Origin: Bradyrhizobium zhengyangense
GTDB taxonomy: Bacteria > Pseudomonadota > Alphaproteobacteria > Rhizobiales > Xanthobacteraceae
Direction of reading: 5' to 3'
Length of the DNA: 64,000 bases
Assembly: GCF_022012435.1 (NCBI RefSeq)
Contig: NZ_JAKLUA010000006.1
Coordinates: 372,001-436,000, forward strand
The notes under the pieces were generated by a model. It was given only the letters and a program-made list of their open reading frames with translations. It was not told the origin of the DNA and did not search any database. A program made the position numbers and the translations under genes. Shown here in pieces: positions 29,597-38,062 of this stretch. Position 1 is the stretch's first letter, and every line of letters begins with the position of its first letter.

Positions 29597-31006
29597 ATGA
29601 GCAACATCCAGGCCCAGATTTCCGTTCTGAAGCAGACCGCAGATCCTGCCGTCGTCGAGGCCATCGCGCAGCTGATCGCGAGTGGTCCCGATCGCGACCT
29701 CAACCGCATCAACGCATTGGATTTTGCCGATCGTACCGGGCTCGATCAGGAAAAGGTCATTTCCGGATTCCTGCATGCCTCGCGGCTCGGCCTGTTCGAC
29801 ATCGGCTGGAACGTGCTGTGTCCGGGCTGCGGAGGTGTTCTGGGTGCACACACGACTCTGAAATCACTGAAGCACGAAGACTACAATTGTGCGCTTTGCG
29901 CGGCCGGATACGAGGCGTCGGTCGACGAGATGGTCGAGGTCGCTTTCACCGTCAGCCCGCAAGTCCGCCGCATCGGCGCTCACGATCCCGACACATTGCC
30001 GATCTGGGAATATACGCGACAGATGTTCTGGAGTTCCGGCGTCGACATCAACGAAGAGGCTTTTTCGCGCCTGATCAACGAAGTGACGTTGGAAGCGTTG
30101 GAATTGCCTGCCGGCGAAAAGGCGATCCTCTCGCTCAATCTGCCGAGCCAGTTCATCATCGTCTTCGAGCCGGTCACCCATTCCGCCCATTTCCTGGATG
30201 TCCAGGGCGAGCCGACCAGCGAACGCCAGCAGTTCTCGATCATGTTCAACAATCTGGAAGCGCCGACGGGGACCACAGTGATGCGCCCCGGGCCGTTGCG
30301 ACTGACACTCGAAAATCAATCGAGCAATCGCGTGTTGCCCTCGGTCTGGATTGCCGCCGACGCGCTGCACGAGATAATCGGTAAGCGCAAGCCGATCCTG
30401 ACCGCCAAGAGAATGTTGTCGAACCAGACGTTCCGCGACGTCTTCAAGGCCGACAATCTCAATGTCGACCAACGATTGAAGATCACGTCGCTGACGTTCC
30501 TGTTCACCGACCTGAAGGGTTCGACGGCGTTGTACGAGCGGGTCGGCGACCTCAGCGCGTTTGATCTCGTGCGCGCGCACTTTCGGGCGATACTGGAGAT
30601 CATCGCCGCCGAGAAAGGCGCCGTCGTGAAGACGATCGGCGATGCCGTCATGGCGACCTTCGTCAGGCCCGAGCACGCGATCGCTGCGGGTCTGCGCATG
30701 CGCGCGGCCATGGATGATCTGAACAAGCAGCGCGGCGCCAACGATCTCATTCTCAAGATCGGCATCCATGAAGGCCCGTGCCTTGCCGTGATGCTCAACG
30801 AGCGGCAGGATTATTTCGGCCAGACCGTCAACATCGCCGCCCGCGTGCAGAGCCTGTCGACCGCGCAGGAGATCCACATCACCGGTCCGGTGCTGGATGC
30901 GCCGGCGGTTGCCGAGATCCTTCAGCGGCGCGAGATCAAGCCGATCCAGAAGCAGGCGGCTCTGCGCGGCATCGCCGACAAGATGGTGGTGTATGAGATA
31001 CCGTGA
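29597..31006 (+). CDS. Class III cyclase with DUF5939-type N-terminus and zinc ribbon
   Basis: 469 aa. Residues about 1-70 look like a winged-helix-like region, followed by a four-cysteine zinc-ribbon pattern (LCPGCGGVLG near 75 and YNCALCAAGY near 98) and a beta-rich domain. The cyclase domain of about residues 295-469 has FLFTDLKGSTALYER, KTIGDAVMATF and FGQTVNIAARVQSL, so the metal-binding Asp residues and the Asn/Arg pair are all there. No membrane helix. Probably makes cAMP in response to an unknown signal. It lies 50 bp after the P450 gene. Confidence 0.88.
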   Translation: MSNIQAQISVLKQTADPAVVEAIAQLIASGPDRDLNRINALDFADRTGLDQEKVISGFLHASRLGLFDIGWNVLCPGCGGVLGAHTTLKSLKHEDYNCALCAAGYEASVDEMVEVAFTVSPQVRRIGAHDPDTLPIWEYTRQMFWSSGVDINEEAFSRLINEVTLEALELPAGEKAILSLNLPSQFIIVFEPVTHSAHFLDVQGEPTSERQQFSIMFNNLEAPTGTTVMRPGPLRLTLENQSSNRVLPSVWIAADALHEIIGKRKPILTAKRMLSNQTFRDVFKADNLNVDQRLKITSLTFLFTDLKGSTALYERVGDLSAFDLVRAHFRAILEIIAAEKGAVVKTIGDAVMATFVRPEHAIAAGLRMRAAMDDLNKQRGANDLILKIGIHEGPCLAVMLNERQDYFGQTVNIAARVQSLSTAQEIHITGPVLDAPAVAEILQRREIKPIQKQAALRGIADKMVVYEIP

Positions 31007-31153
31007 GGCAACCGCGCGTTAACGCCGCCCACATTGCTGAAACGTAATGCAGCGCGCGGAACTGACGCACGTTGCGCCGGTTGAGTTTCCCGCTCATATA
31101 ATGCTGGTAGCGGCCCCGCTTCCCCGCGACGTCATCGATTTCGGTAGGACCTT

Positions 31154-31642
31154 ATGCTCGACGGCTTGCGTCAATTCATCGCCGACATTATTGCCCCTCA
31201 TGCCGGGGATCGCGCCTTTGGCGACAGCGATTACCGGCTGGCGGCAACCGCACTGCTCGTTCACGTGGTTTCGCTGGACGGCCAGCCGACGCAGACCGAG
31301 CAGCGCAAGCTGCACAGCCTGATCGAAAGCCATTTCGGGCTTGACCGTGGCACGGCTGACCGGTTGATCGCGGATGCGACGGAGGTCGAGGGCGAAGCGG
31401 TCGATCTCTACCACTTCACCAGCGTGATCATGCGCTCGCTCAACGAAGACGCCCGCAGGCGCATCGTCCAGATGATGTGGGAGCTGGTCTATGCCGACGG
31501 CCAGGTCACCGAGTTCGAGGACAACGTCGTCTGGCGCGCCTCCGACCTGCTCGGGATATCCCAGCGCGACCGGATCGATCTCAAGCACGCCGTCGCGGAG
31601 CGTGCCGGCGGTCAAGTCAAGGACGGTGTGCTCGGCGGCTGA
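31154..31642 (+). CDS. TerB-family protein
   Basis: 162-aa all-helical protein with the TerB fold. Two acidic, metal-binding-like helix turns are visible: LVHVVSLDGQPTQTEQRKL and WELVYADGQVTEFEDNVVWR, both of the DG-x-x-T-x-x-E type. TerB proteins were named for tellurite resistance but are widely found in stress-related contexts; no other ter gene is here, so tellurite resistance should not be assumed. Preceded by 147 bp after the cyclase gene. Cytoplasmic. Confidence 0.85.
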   Translation: MLDGLRQFIADIIAPHAGDRAFGDSDYRLAATALLVHVVSLDGQPTQTEQRKLHSLIESHFGLDRGTADRLIADATEVEGEAVDLYHFTSVIMRSLNEDARRRIVQMMWELVYADGQVTEFEDNVVWRASDLLGISQRDRIDLKHAVAERAGGQVKDGVLGG

Positions 31643-31873
31643 GGGGTCGCCGGCGCGGCGTGATTGCTGGTTGTATCGATCACATGACGAAACTTTAATG
31701 TAGCCGCCGGAGCGTCCCGGTTCCGGATGTCCCTGTAAATTCGGGGTTTTCTCGCCCTCCCTGTTAGCTGCTCAGGCAGCCATGCTACGAGCGCCGCTTG
31801 CTTGTCGCGCGTAGCCTATGCTCCAGTTCCGCTGTTTCGGGGCCAAAAAACTTCAATTCAAGAGACTGCGATC

Positions 31874-32653
31874 GTGACTGAGCGGGTAACGTTGATCACC
31901 GGTGCGTCGGCGGGCATCGGCACCGAGCTGGCGCGTGTGTTTGCCGCGAACGGACATCGTCTCGCGCTGACGGCGCGACGCGCGGACCGGCTCGAGGCGC
32001 TCGCGAACGAGCTCGCTACGACATGCGGCAAGAAGCCGATCGTGATCGCCTGCGATCTCCAGCAAGCCGATGCCGGCGAGCGGATCGCCGCCGCGCTTGC
32101 CGCGGAAGAGGTCGAGCTCGACAACCTCGTCAACAATGCCGGTTTCGGTGTATTCGGTGATGCGATCGAACGCGACCGCGACGAGCAGGTCGGCATTGTC
32201 GACGTTAACGTCCGCGCGCTGACCGATCTGTCGCTGCGCTTTGCCGACCAGCTCGTCAGGAACAAGGGCGGCCTGCTCAATGTCGGCTCGGTCGCGGGCT
32301 TCCTGCCCGGTCCCGGCATGGCCGTCTATTACGCGTCGAAGGCCTATGTGATTTCGCTCACCGAGGCATTGCGGGCAGAGCTCGCGCCGCGCGGCGTGCG
32401 CGTGACCGTGCTGTGCCCGGGTCCGGTGCAGACTGAATTCCAGGGGCGCGCCGGCGTCGGCTCCGGGCACGACACGGCGATGCTCAACGTCCCTGCCGCC
32501 GACGTTGCGCGGCAGGCTTATCGTGGGCTGATGGCGAACAAACGGGCAGTGCTGCCGGGTCTCGGCATCAAGATTGTGCCGTTCGCGCTACGCTTCTTCC
32601 CGCGCGGCTTCATCCTGTCCGCTACCAGCCGGTTCCAGCGGCAGCGGCACTGA
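31874..32653 (+). CDS. SDR family NAD(P)-dependent oxidoreductase
   Basis: 259-aa classical short-chain dehydrogenase. The cofactor site is LITGASAGIGTELARVFA, followed by NNAGFG, the catalytic Ser in NVGSVAGFLPG and the Tyr/Lys pair in YYASKAYVISL. The Arg at the end of the second strand (TARRADRL) suggests NADP(H). The frame extends upstream to TTG 31802, but GTG 31874 gives the normal family N-terminus. The substrate cannot be named. The C-terminal helix region IVPFALRFFPRGFILS is as in the DltE/YqjQ-type subgroup. Confidence 0.88.
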   Translation: MTERVTLITGASAGIGTELARVFAANGHRLALTARRADRLEALANELATTCGKKPIVIACDLQQADAGERIAAALAAEEVELDNLVNNAGFGVFGDAIERDRDEQVGIVDVNVRALTDLSLRFADQLVRNKGGLLNVGSVAGFLPGPGMAVYYASKAYVISLTEALRAELAPRGVRVTVLCPGPVQTEFQGRAGVGSGHDTAMLNVPAADVARQAYRGLMANKRAVLPGLGIKIVPFALRFFPRGFILSATSRFQRQRH

Positions 32654-32782
32654 AGCAAGCCCGAAGCACCCGTGGTGGCCCGGAGCTTGCTTAGTAGGGC
32701 TGCGTGTGTGCGCAAACTCACACGATGTTAACCTACGCTTAGCTATGCTGGCGGCTTGAACCGATAGCACTCGTAAAAGGCC

Positions 32783-33577
32783 ATGTCGTTTCGGACGGAC
32801 AGGTTTGGTGGCGCAGAAGTGGTGCCCTTCCCCGGAAGGACGCCAGGCGCGGCCGCCTCCGAGCCGCTCCGGCCGGTTCTGATCGTGCTGCACCAGGAAT
32901 CCTCGACACCCGGCCGAATCGGCAATGCGCTGCGCGCGCTCGGCCATCGCCTCGATATCCGCCGTCCGCGATTCGGCGATCCCCTGCCCGACACACTCGA
33001 CCAGCATGCCGGTGCAGTCGTGTTCGGCGGTCCGATGAGCGCAAATGATTCGGAAGATTACGTCAGGCGCGAAATCGACTGGATCGAAGTTCCGCTTCGC
33101 GAGCAGCGGCCGTTCCTCGGCATTTGCCTGGGCGCGCAGATGCTGGCGAAGCAGCTTGGCGCGCGGGTCGCACCGCATGCGCAGGCGCTGACCCAGATCG
33201 GCTATTACCCGATCCGCCCGACCGCGGCAGGTCGCGCGCTCTGTCCTGACTGGCCGGCGCAGGTCTATCATTGGCATCGCGAAGGCTTCGAGCTGCCTGA
33301 CGGCACCGAGCTGCTTGCCGAGGGCGATGACTTTCCCAACCAGGCATTCCGTGCCGGCAACGCCTTCGGCGTGCAGTTTCATCCTGACGTGACCTACGCC
33401 ATGATGCATTGCTGGACCACGCGTGGCTATGACGGTCTCAGCGCGCCGGGCGCCCGCGAGCGGCATCATCACTTCGCGGACCGTGCCGTTTACGATGCCG
33501 CGGAACGCGCCTGGCTCGATCATTTCGTCGACGGCTGGCTGGCGCGCCGGCCGCTTCTGGCGCAAGCCGCCGAGTAA
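32783..33577 (+). CDS. Class I glutamine amidotransferase-like protein
   Basis: 264-aa GMP-synthase-like GATase-I protein. The nucleophile Cys is in FLGICLGAQMLAKQLG and the His in FGVQFHPDVTYAM. The usual Glu two residues after His is Asp here, a conservative change. An N-terminal extension of about 30 residues precedes the GATase fold. Such stand-alone proteins may hydrolyse gamma-glutamyl compounds or supply ammonia to an unknown partner. AAAAGG lies before the ATG. It is the same strand as the enoyl-CoA hydratase gene that follows after about 100 bp. Confidence 0.87.
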   Translation: MSFRTDRFGGAEVVPFPGRTPGAAASEPLRPVLIVLHQESSTPGRIGNALRALGHRLDIRRPRFGDPLPDTLDQHAGAVVFGGPMSANDSEDYVRREIDWIEVPLREQRPFLGICLGAQMLAKQLGARVAPHAQALTQIGYYPIRPTAAGRALCPDWPAQVYHWHREGFELPDGTELLAEGDDFPNQAFRAGNAFGVQFHPDVTYAMMHCWTTRGYDGLSAPGARERHHHFADRAVYDAAERAWLDHFVDGWLARRPLLAQAAE

Positions 33578-33676
33578 TCGCGCCTCCACGCAAGCCCTCG
33601 CCTCATCCCTGACTATGCTAGGCTCGCTGCCGTTGAGCGCGCGCCAACGCGTGCCGGCCAATACAGGGAGAGCGCG

Positions 33677-34489
33677 ATGGCCTATGAGCACATTCTCTAT
33701 GAGGTGAGCGATAGAATCGCGACCATCACGCTCAATCGCCCCGACCGCATGAATGCGTGGACGCCTGTCATGGAGCGCGACGTGCGCCATGCGATGGAAA
33801 CCTCAAACGCCGATGACAATGTCCGCGTCATCGTGCTGACAGGTGCAGGCCGGGCCTTCTGCGCCGGCGCCGACATGGATGCGCTGAAAGGGCTCGATCC
33901 CAACGATGTCAGGCGCGCTTCGAATCTGCCGCCCTTCGACATGAACCGCCGGCCGGACTGGCAGACGCGCTACGGCTTCTATCCGTCGATCGGCAAGCCT
34001 GTCATCGCCATGCTCAACGGCGCCACCGCCGGCATCGGCCTCGTCCATGCGCTCTATTGCGACCTGCGCTTTGCCGCCGACAACACCGTGTTCACCACGG
34101 CCTTCGCGCGGCGCGGCCTGATTGCCGAGCACGGCATCAGCTGGATGCTGCCGCGCATCGTCGGTCACGCCAACGCGATGGACCTCTTGCTCTCGGCACG
34201 GCGCGTGGGAAGCGACGAGGCGCTGCGAATCGGGCTGGTCAACCGGCTCTGCTCGCCGGACAAGCTGCTCGAGGAAACCTACGCCTATGCGCGCGATCTC
34301 GCCGATTTCGTCTCGCCGAGCGCGATGGCCGTGATCAAGCGCCAGCTCTACGAGGTGCCGTTCCAGACGCTGGCCGAGGCGACGATCGAGGCCAACAGGG
34401 AGATGATGGTGGCGCTCAACGGCAGCGATTTCCGCGAGGGGGTCGCGAGCTTCATGGAGAAGCGGCCGCCGAGGTTTACGGGGAAGTAG
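33677..34489 (+). CDS. Enoyl-CoA hydratase/isomerase family protein
   Basis: 270-aa crotonase-fold enzyme. The CoA-binding start is ITLNRPDRMNAWTPVM. The first oxyanion-hole segment is GAGRAFCAGADMDALKG and the second is NGATAGIGLVHALYCDLRFA. RRGLIAEHGISWMLPR holds a likely catalytic Glu. Fatty-acid or other acyl-CoA degradation is likely; the exact substrate is not readable. GGGAGAGC before the ATG is a good ribosome binding site. Followed by the repeat and tRNA-Ala on the opposite strand. Confidence 0.9.
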   Translation: MAYEHILYEVSDRIATITLNRPDRMNAWTPVMERDVRHAMETSNADDNVRVIVLTGAGRAFCAGADMDALKGLDPNDVRRASNLPPFDMNRRPDWQTRYGFYPSIGKPVIAMLNGATAGIGLVHALYCDLRFAADNTVFTTAFARRGLIAEHGISWMLPRIVGHANAMDLLLSARRVGSDEALRIGLVNRLCSPDKLLEETYAYARDLADFVSPSAMAVIKRQLYEVPFQTLAEATIEANREMMVALNGSDFREGVASFMEKRPPRFTGK

Positions 34490-34499
34490 GGGAAATGGT

Positions 34500-34601
34500 C
34501 CGCCGTCGCCCTTCGGGCTATGGCGGGACAGCCTTCGCTCACTTCGCTACGAGAGAGCACGGCTGGCTTGCCTAGCCGAAGCTCGCGAAGCGGGCGAAGG
34601 C

Positions 34602-34604
<3 letters not shown>
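34500..34604 (-). repeat. tRNA-3'-adjacent structured repeat, copy 2
   Basis: Read on the minus strand it starts at the CCA of tRNA-Ala (CCAGCCTTCGCCCG), passes AGCTTCGGCTAGGCAAGCC and ends CGCCATAGCCCGAAGGGCGA then CGGCGG. Start, middle and end match the copy after tRNA-Thr; the centre is 16-18 bp longer. It fills the gap between tRNA-Ala and the convergent enoyl-CoA hydratase gene. Confidence 0.8.
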
Positions 34605-34677
<73 letters not shown>

Positions 34678-34878
34678 TTTGCTGGCCGCTCTGGTCAAAC
34701 GCGGCCGACAACCGGGCGCCATTTAAGTCCCCGCCAAGGTCAAGTCAAGGACGGGTGTAAGGGGGTTTTAGCGCCGACTTCCCTTGTTTGGGCCGGGGGG
34801 AACCGATATCTAGCCAAGAGAACCGCAACACCACCCCAAACACTGCCCAACGACACTGGCCCGGAGAGTGTTTCGCTG

Positions 34879-35169
34879 ATGCGCCCGATAGTCTTCATTC
34901 TGATCCAGATCATCAATCTCTACATCTATCTGCTGATCGCATCGGCAATCCTGTCCTGGTTGATCGCGTTCAACGTCGTGAATACCCGCAACCAGTTCGT
35001 TGGCGCGATCGCGGAGTTTCTCTATCGGATTACCGAACCGGTCCTGGGGCCCATCAGGCGCCGGCTGCCCAGCATGGGCGGGCTCGACATCTCCCCGATC
35101 GTCGCCTTTTTCATACTCTGGTTGATCCAGCTTTATCTCGCCGAATACGTTTACCCGAACGTACCTTAA
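34879..35169 (+). CDS. YggT family membrane protein
   Basis: 96-aa integral membrane protein with two hydrophobic segments (about residues 5-30 and 68-92). Between them is the conserved loop FLYRITEPVLGPIRRRLPS, the YggT signature, followed by GGLDISPIVAFFILW. The family is widespread and linked to osmotic tolerance and division or cell shape in some bacteria, without a settled activity. GGAGAG lies before the ATG. It begins the YggT - DUF167 - folD run, a common alphaproteobacterial order. Confidence 0.92.
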   Translation: MRPIVFILIQIINLYIYLLIASAILSWLIAFNVVNTRNQFVGAIAEFLYRITEPVLGPIRRRLPSMGGLDISPIVAFFILWLIQLYLAEYVYPNVP

Positions 35170-35204
35170 GGTCGGTGGAACCGTGATGGAGCTTTGACGG
35201 CGCC

Positions 35205-35540
35205 TTGACCGAACCATGGCGCATCTCCACCACGGGGGTCAGCATCGCGCTGCGGGTGACGCCGCGCGGCGGGCGTGACGGCATCGACGGGATCGAGCAG
35301 CTTTCCGACGGCCGCAGCGTGCTGAAGGTGCGTGTGCGGGCCGTCGCCGATGGCGGCGAGGCCAATCGTGCGGTGCTGGCGCTGCTGGCGAAATCGCTCG
35401 GCGTGCCCAAGGCCAGCGTCAGTCTCCTGTCGGGAGCGACGTCGCGGTTGAAGCAGGTCGCCGTCGAAGGGGATCCGGCGAGGCTTGCCCAGGCGTTGCG
35501 CGAGCTCGCGCCAGTCAAATCGACAGACGAGGGGAACTGA
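35205..35540 (+). CDS. DUF167 (YggU) family protein
   Basis: 111-aa protein of the YggU/DUF167 family, usually encoded beside YggT. Motifs are the start ALRVTPRGGRDGIDGI, the middle LKVRVRAVADGGEANRAVLALLAKSLG with the GxAN-like core, and SLLSGATSRLKQVAVEG. No ATG exists at the right place; the first good codon is TTG at 35205, so weak translation is likely. Ends one base before folD, implying coupling. Function unknown. Confidence 0.85.
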   Translation: MTEPWRISTTGVSIALRVTPRGGRDGIDGIEQLSDGRSVLKVRVRAVADGGEANRAVLALLAKSLGVPKASVSLLSGATSRLKQVAVEGDPARLAQALRELAPVKSTDEGN

Positions 35541-35541
35541 C

Positions 35542-36426
35542 ATGACGGCCAAGATCATCGACGGAAAAGTCATCGCAGCCGACCTTCGCGCCCGCGTCGC
35601 CGACGAGGTCGCCCGCGTCAAGCGCGAGCACAATCTGGTGCCTGGCCTTGCCGTGGTCCTGGTCGGCAACGATCCCGCCAGCGAAGTCTATGTCCGCTCC
35701 AAGCATACGCAGACCCAGGCTGCGGGCATGGCCTCGTTCGAGCACAAGCTGCCCGCGGACGTCTCGCAAGCCGAACTGATGGCGGTCGTTGCCAAGCTCA
35801 ACCGCGATCCCGCCGTTCACGGCATTCTCGTGCAATTGCCGCTTCCCAAGGGGCTGAACACCGAGGCCGTGATCAACGCGATCGATCCCGCCAAGGATGT
35901 CGACGGCCTGCATCCGAACAATGCCGGCCGGCTCGCCGGCGGCTTCGAGGCGTTGTCGCCCTGTACGCCGCTCGGCTGCATCATCCTGACCAAGAGCGTG
36001 CACCCGTCCCTCGAAGGCATGAACGCCGTCGTGATCGGCCGCTCCAATCTGGTCGGCCGCCCGCTGGTGCAGTTGCTTCTGAACGAGAACGCGACGGTGA
36101 CGATCGCGCATTCGCGCTCGCGCGATTTGCCTGGAATCGTGAAGCAGGCCGACCTCGTGTATGCCGCGGTCGGCAGGCCCGAGATGGTGCGCGGCGATTG
36201 GCTGAAGCCGGGTGCGACCGTGATCGACATCGGCATCAACCGTATTCCGAAGGAAGACGGCAAGACCCGTCTCGTCGGGGACGTCGCCTATCAGGAAGCG
36301 CTTGGTGTTGCCGGTGCGGTCACGCCGGTGCCCGGCGGCGTCGGCCAGATGACGGTCGCCTGCCTGCTGGTGAATACGCTACGCGCGGCTTGCGCGATCG
36401 CAGGTTTGCCGAAGCCGGCGGTGTAG
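35542..36426 (+). CDS. folD: Methylenetetrahydrofolate dehydrogenase / cyclohydrolase
   Basis: 294-aa bifunctional enzyme of one-carbon metabolism that interconverts 5,10-methylene-THF and 10-formyl-THF, supplying PurH among others. The catalytic Lys lies in YVRSKHTQTQAAGM, the folate pocket in GILVQLPLPKGLN, the NADP site in VVIGRSNLVGRPLVQLLL and the C-terminal signature TPVPGGVGQMTVA. GAGGGGAACTGAC precedes ATG 35542. One base after the DUF167 stop; ends before a palindromic repeat and the convergent ppa gene. Confidence 0.97.
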   Translation: MTAKIIDGKVIAADLRARVADEVARVKREHNLVPGLAVVLVGNDPASEVYVRSKHTQTQAAGMASFEHKLPADVSQAELMAVVAKLNRDPAVHGILVQLPLPKGLNTEAVINAIDPAKDVDGLHPNNAGRLAGGFEALSPCTPLGCIILTKSVHPSLEGMNAVVIGRSNLVGRPLVQLLLNENATVTIAHSRSRDLPGIVKQADLVYAAVGRPEMVRGDWLKPGATVIDIGINRIPKEDGKTRLVGDVAYQEALGVAGAVTPVPGGVGQMTVACLLVNTLRAACAIAGLPKPAV

Positions 36427-36428
36427 TT

Positions 36429-36521
36429 GTCATTCCGGGGCGATGCGCAGCATCGAACCCGGAATCTCGCGCCATAACTTCCGAATTCCGGGTTCGCGCC
36501 CAGGCCCGCCCCGGAATGACG
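36429..36521. repeat. Palindromic intergenic repeat, family B copy 2
   Basis: GTCATTCCGGGGCGATGCGC to GCCCCGGAATGACG, with an inner AACCCGGAATCTCG / GAATTCCGGGTTCG pair. Same arms as 3306-3398. It fills the space between the convergent folD and ppa genes. Confidence 0.8.
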
Positions 36522-36522
36522 A

Positions 36523-37059
36523 TCACGCCTTCTTTTTCTTCTCGCGCTCGATGCCTTCGAGGATCAGCTTCTGCGCGTCCTCCGGGCCGCCCCAGCGCAG
36601 GATCTTCACCCACTTGCCCTTCTCGAGATCCTTGTAGTGCTCGAAGAAGTGCTGGATCTGCTGCAGCGTGATGTCCGGCAGGTCGGCATAGGACTTCACC
36701 TTGTCGTAGCGCTGCGTCAGCTTCGACGACGGCACCGCCAGAATCTTCTCGTCGCCGCCGGCCTCGTCTTCCATGAAGAGCACGCCGACCGGGCGCACGC
36801 TCATGACGGCGCCGGGAATGATGGCGCGGGTGTTGACGATCAGCACGTCACAGGGATCGCCGTCGTCGGACAAAGTGTGCGGGATGAAGCCGTAGTTACC
36901 AGGGTAACGCATCGGCGTGTACAGGAAGCGATCGACCACCAGCGTGCCGGCTTCCTTGTCCATCTCGTACTTGATCGGTTCGCCGCCCACGGGGACTTCG
37001 ATGACGACATTGACGTCGTGGGGTACGTTTTTTCCGATCGAGATAGCATCGATACGCAT
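36523..37059 (-). CDS. ppa: Inorganic pyrophosphatase
   Basis: 178-aa family I soluble pyrophosphatase that hydrolyses PPi and pulls biosynthetic reactions forward. Conserved pieces are the start IGKNVPHDVNVVIEVP, the substrate-binding YEMDKEAGTLVVDRFL, the metal-binding signature DDGDPCDVLIVN and the Asp-rich FFEHYKDLEKGKWVKI. Normal length, ends with a Lys-rich tail. GGAG before the ATG. Convergent with folD. Confidence 0.97.
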   Translation of the reverse strand: MRIDAISIGKNVPHDVNVVIEVPVGGEPIKYEMDKEAGTLVVDRFLYTPMRYPGNYGFIPHTLSDDGDPCDVLIVNTRAIIPGAVMSVRPVGVLFMEDEAGGDEKILAVPSSKLTQRYDKVKSYADLPDITLQQIQHFFEHYKDLEKGKWVKILRWGGPEDAQKLILEGIEREKKKKA

Positions 37060-37241
37060 TAGGCAGGCTCCGTTGTCGCCGAGGTTAAATCGCGCCCGGC
37101 AGCGATTTTGGCGCTGTCATACGCGGGCTTGGCCCCCCGATCCATCGTGTTTTTGCGAAATAATGAATCCCGCGATCACCGGCTCAAACGCTGGCGGTAT
37201 CGACGGGTGGAAAGGCTGCCGGCTAAGATTTCAGCAGCTTA

Positions 37242-37300
37242 ATTGGTCCAAACCTTGATTGGTCCAAATCTTAATTGGTCCAAGTCTTAATTGGTCCAGG
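37242..37300. repeat. 16-bp tandem repeat (about 3.7 copies)
   Basis: Units ATTGGTCCAAACCTTG, ATTGGTCCAAATCTTA, ATTGGTCCAAGTCTTA and the partial ATTGGTCCAGG follow one another without spacing. The last part encodes the C-terminal residues and stop codon of the GNAT gene (minus strand), so the repeat appears to be made by duplicating the gene's own end into downstream DNA. Confidence 0.9.
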
Positions 37301-37796
37301 CGAAGGCAACCTTGTCGAGCGCCTTGGGCCCGAACCGCTCCGAGGAGCGCGCCACCATGCGGCCGCCCAGGGCCCGGTAGAACTCGGTCGCCGGATCGTT
37401 GTCCGACAGCGCCCACACCACCATGCTCTTCAAATTGCTCTGCATGAGGTCGCGGCGGGCGGCGGCGAACAGGCGGCGGCCAAAGCCGAGGCCCTGAAAT
37501 TCGGGGCGCAGGTAAAGCTCGTAGATCTCGCCGTCGAAATGCAGGCTGCGGGCGCGGTTGCGGCCATAGTTCGCATAACCCGCGATCTTGTCGCCGAACA
37601 CGAGCACGCTGACGCGGCTGCCCTTGCGGATCGCACTATCCCACCACTGCGGACCGCGGCGATTGATCAGCTTCTCCAGCTCGGCGCCGGGGATGATGCC
37701 CTGATAGGCGGAACGCCAGGCTTCGTCATGGGTGGACGCCACCGCAGTTGCATCTGCAGCTTTGGCCGGCCGAACCTCGATCAGGGTTGTGCTCAT
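37287..37796 (-). CDS. GNAT family N-acetyltransferase
   Basis: 169-aa GCN5-related acetyltransferase. After ATLHDE-like N-terminal helices (THDEAWRSAYQGIIPG), the core has GEIYELYLRPEFQGLGFGRR, the acetyl-CoA pyrophosphate-binding loop (Q-G-x-G-F-G-R-R). The C-terminal half includes LKSMVVWALSDNDPATEFY and ALGGRMVARSSERFG. Substrate unknown. The frame extends to 37832 but ATG 37796 gives the usual start. The stop codon and last residues lie in the 16-bp tandem repeat. Confidence 0.87.
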   Translation of the reverse strand: MSTTLIEVRPAKAADATAVASTHDEAWRSAYQGIIPGAELEKLINRRGPQWWDSAIRKGSRVSVLVFGDKIAGYANYGRNRARSLHFDGEIYELYLRPEFQGLGFGRRLFAAARRDLMQSNLKSMVVWALSDNDPATEFYRALGGRMVARSSERFGPKALDKVAFAWTN

Positions 37797-38062
37797 GAAC
37801 GCGATCAAACCAAGTCGCCGCGTCGGCGGCAAGACCTATCGTTAATTATCAGTTAACCTGTGGACTTTCTGCATCAGTATTTTAACCATGTTGTGCCGAA
37901 AAAAGACAAGACGCCACTTCGAACGGCACCGGCGTGCCATGCGTCGGTGCAAAACTGCTTCGCGGCAACGAATGAACGGGAATGGCAGCGCAGAAAGTCC
38001 GCCCCGAATGATTCGTTCCTACTAGTGTGGCCCCCACTGTCCGAGCTCGCTCCCGGCAACTC

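Noticed and set aside
31154..31642. Tellurite resistance operon
   Set aside because: Only a TerB-like gene is present; no terZ, terD or terC, so resistance is not supported.
37242..37300. Possible CRISPR array
   Set aside because: Units follow directly without spacers and are only 16 bp; no cas genes in the window.
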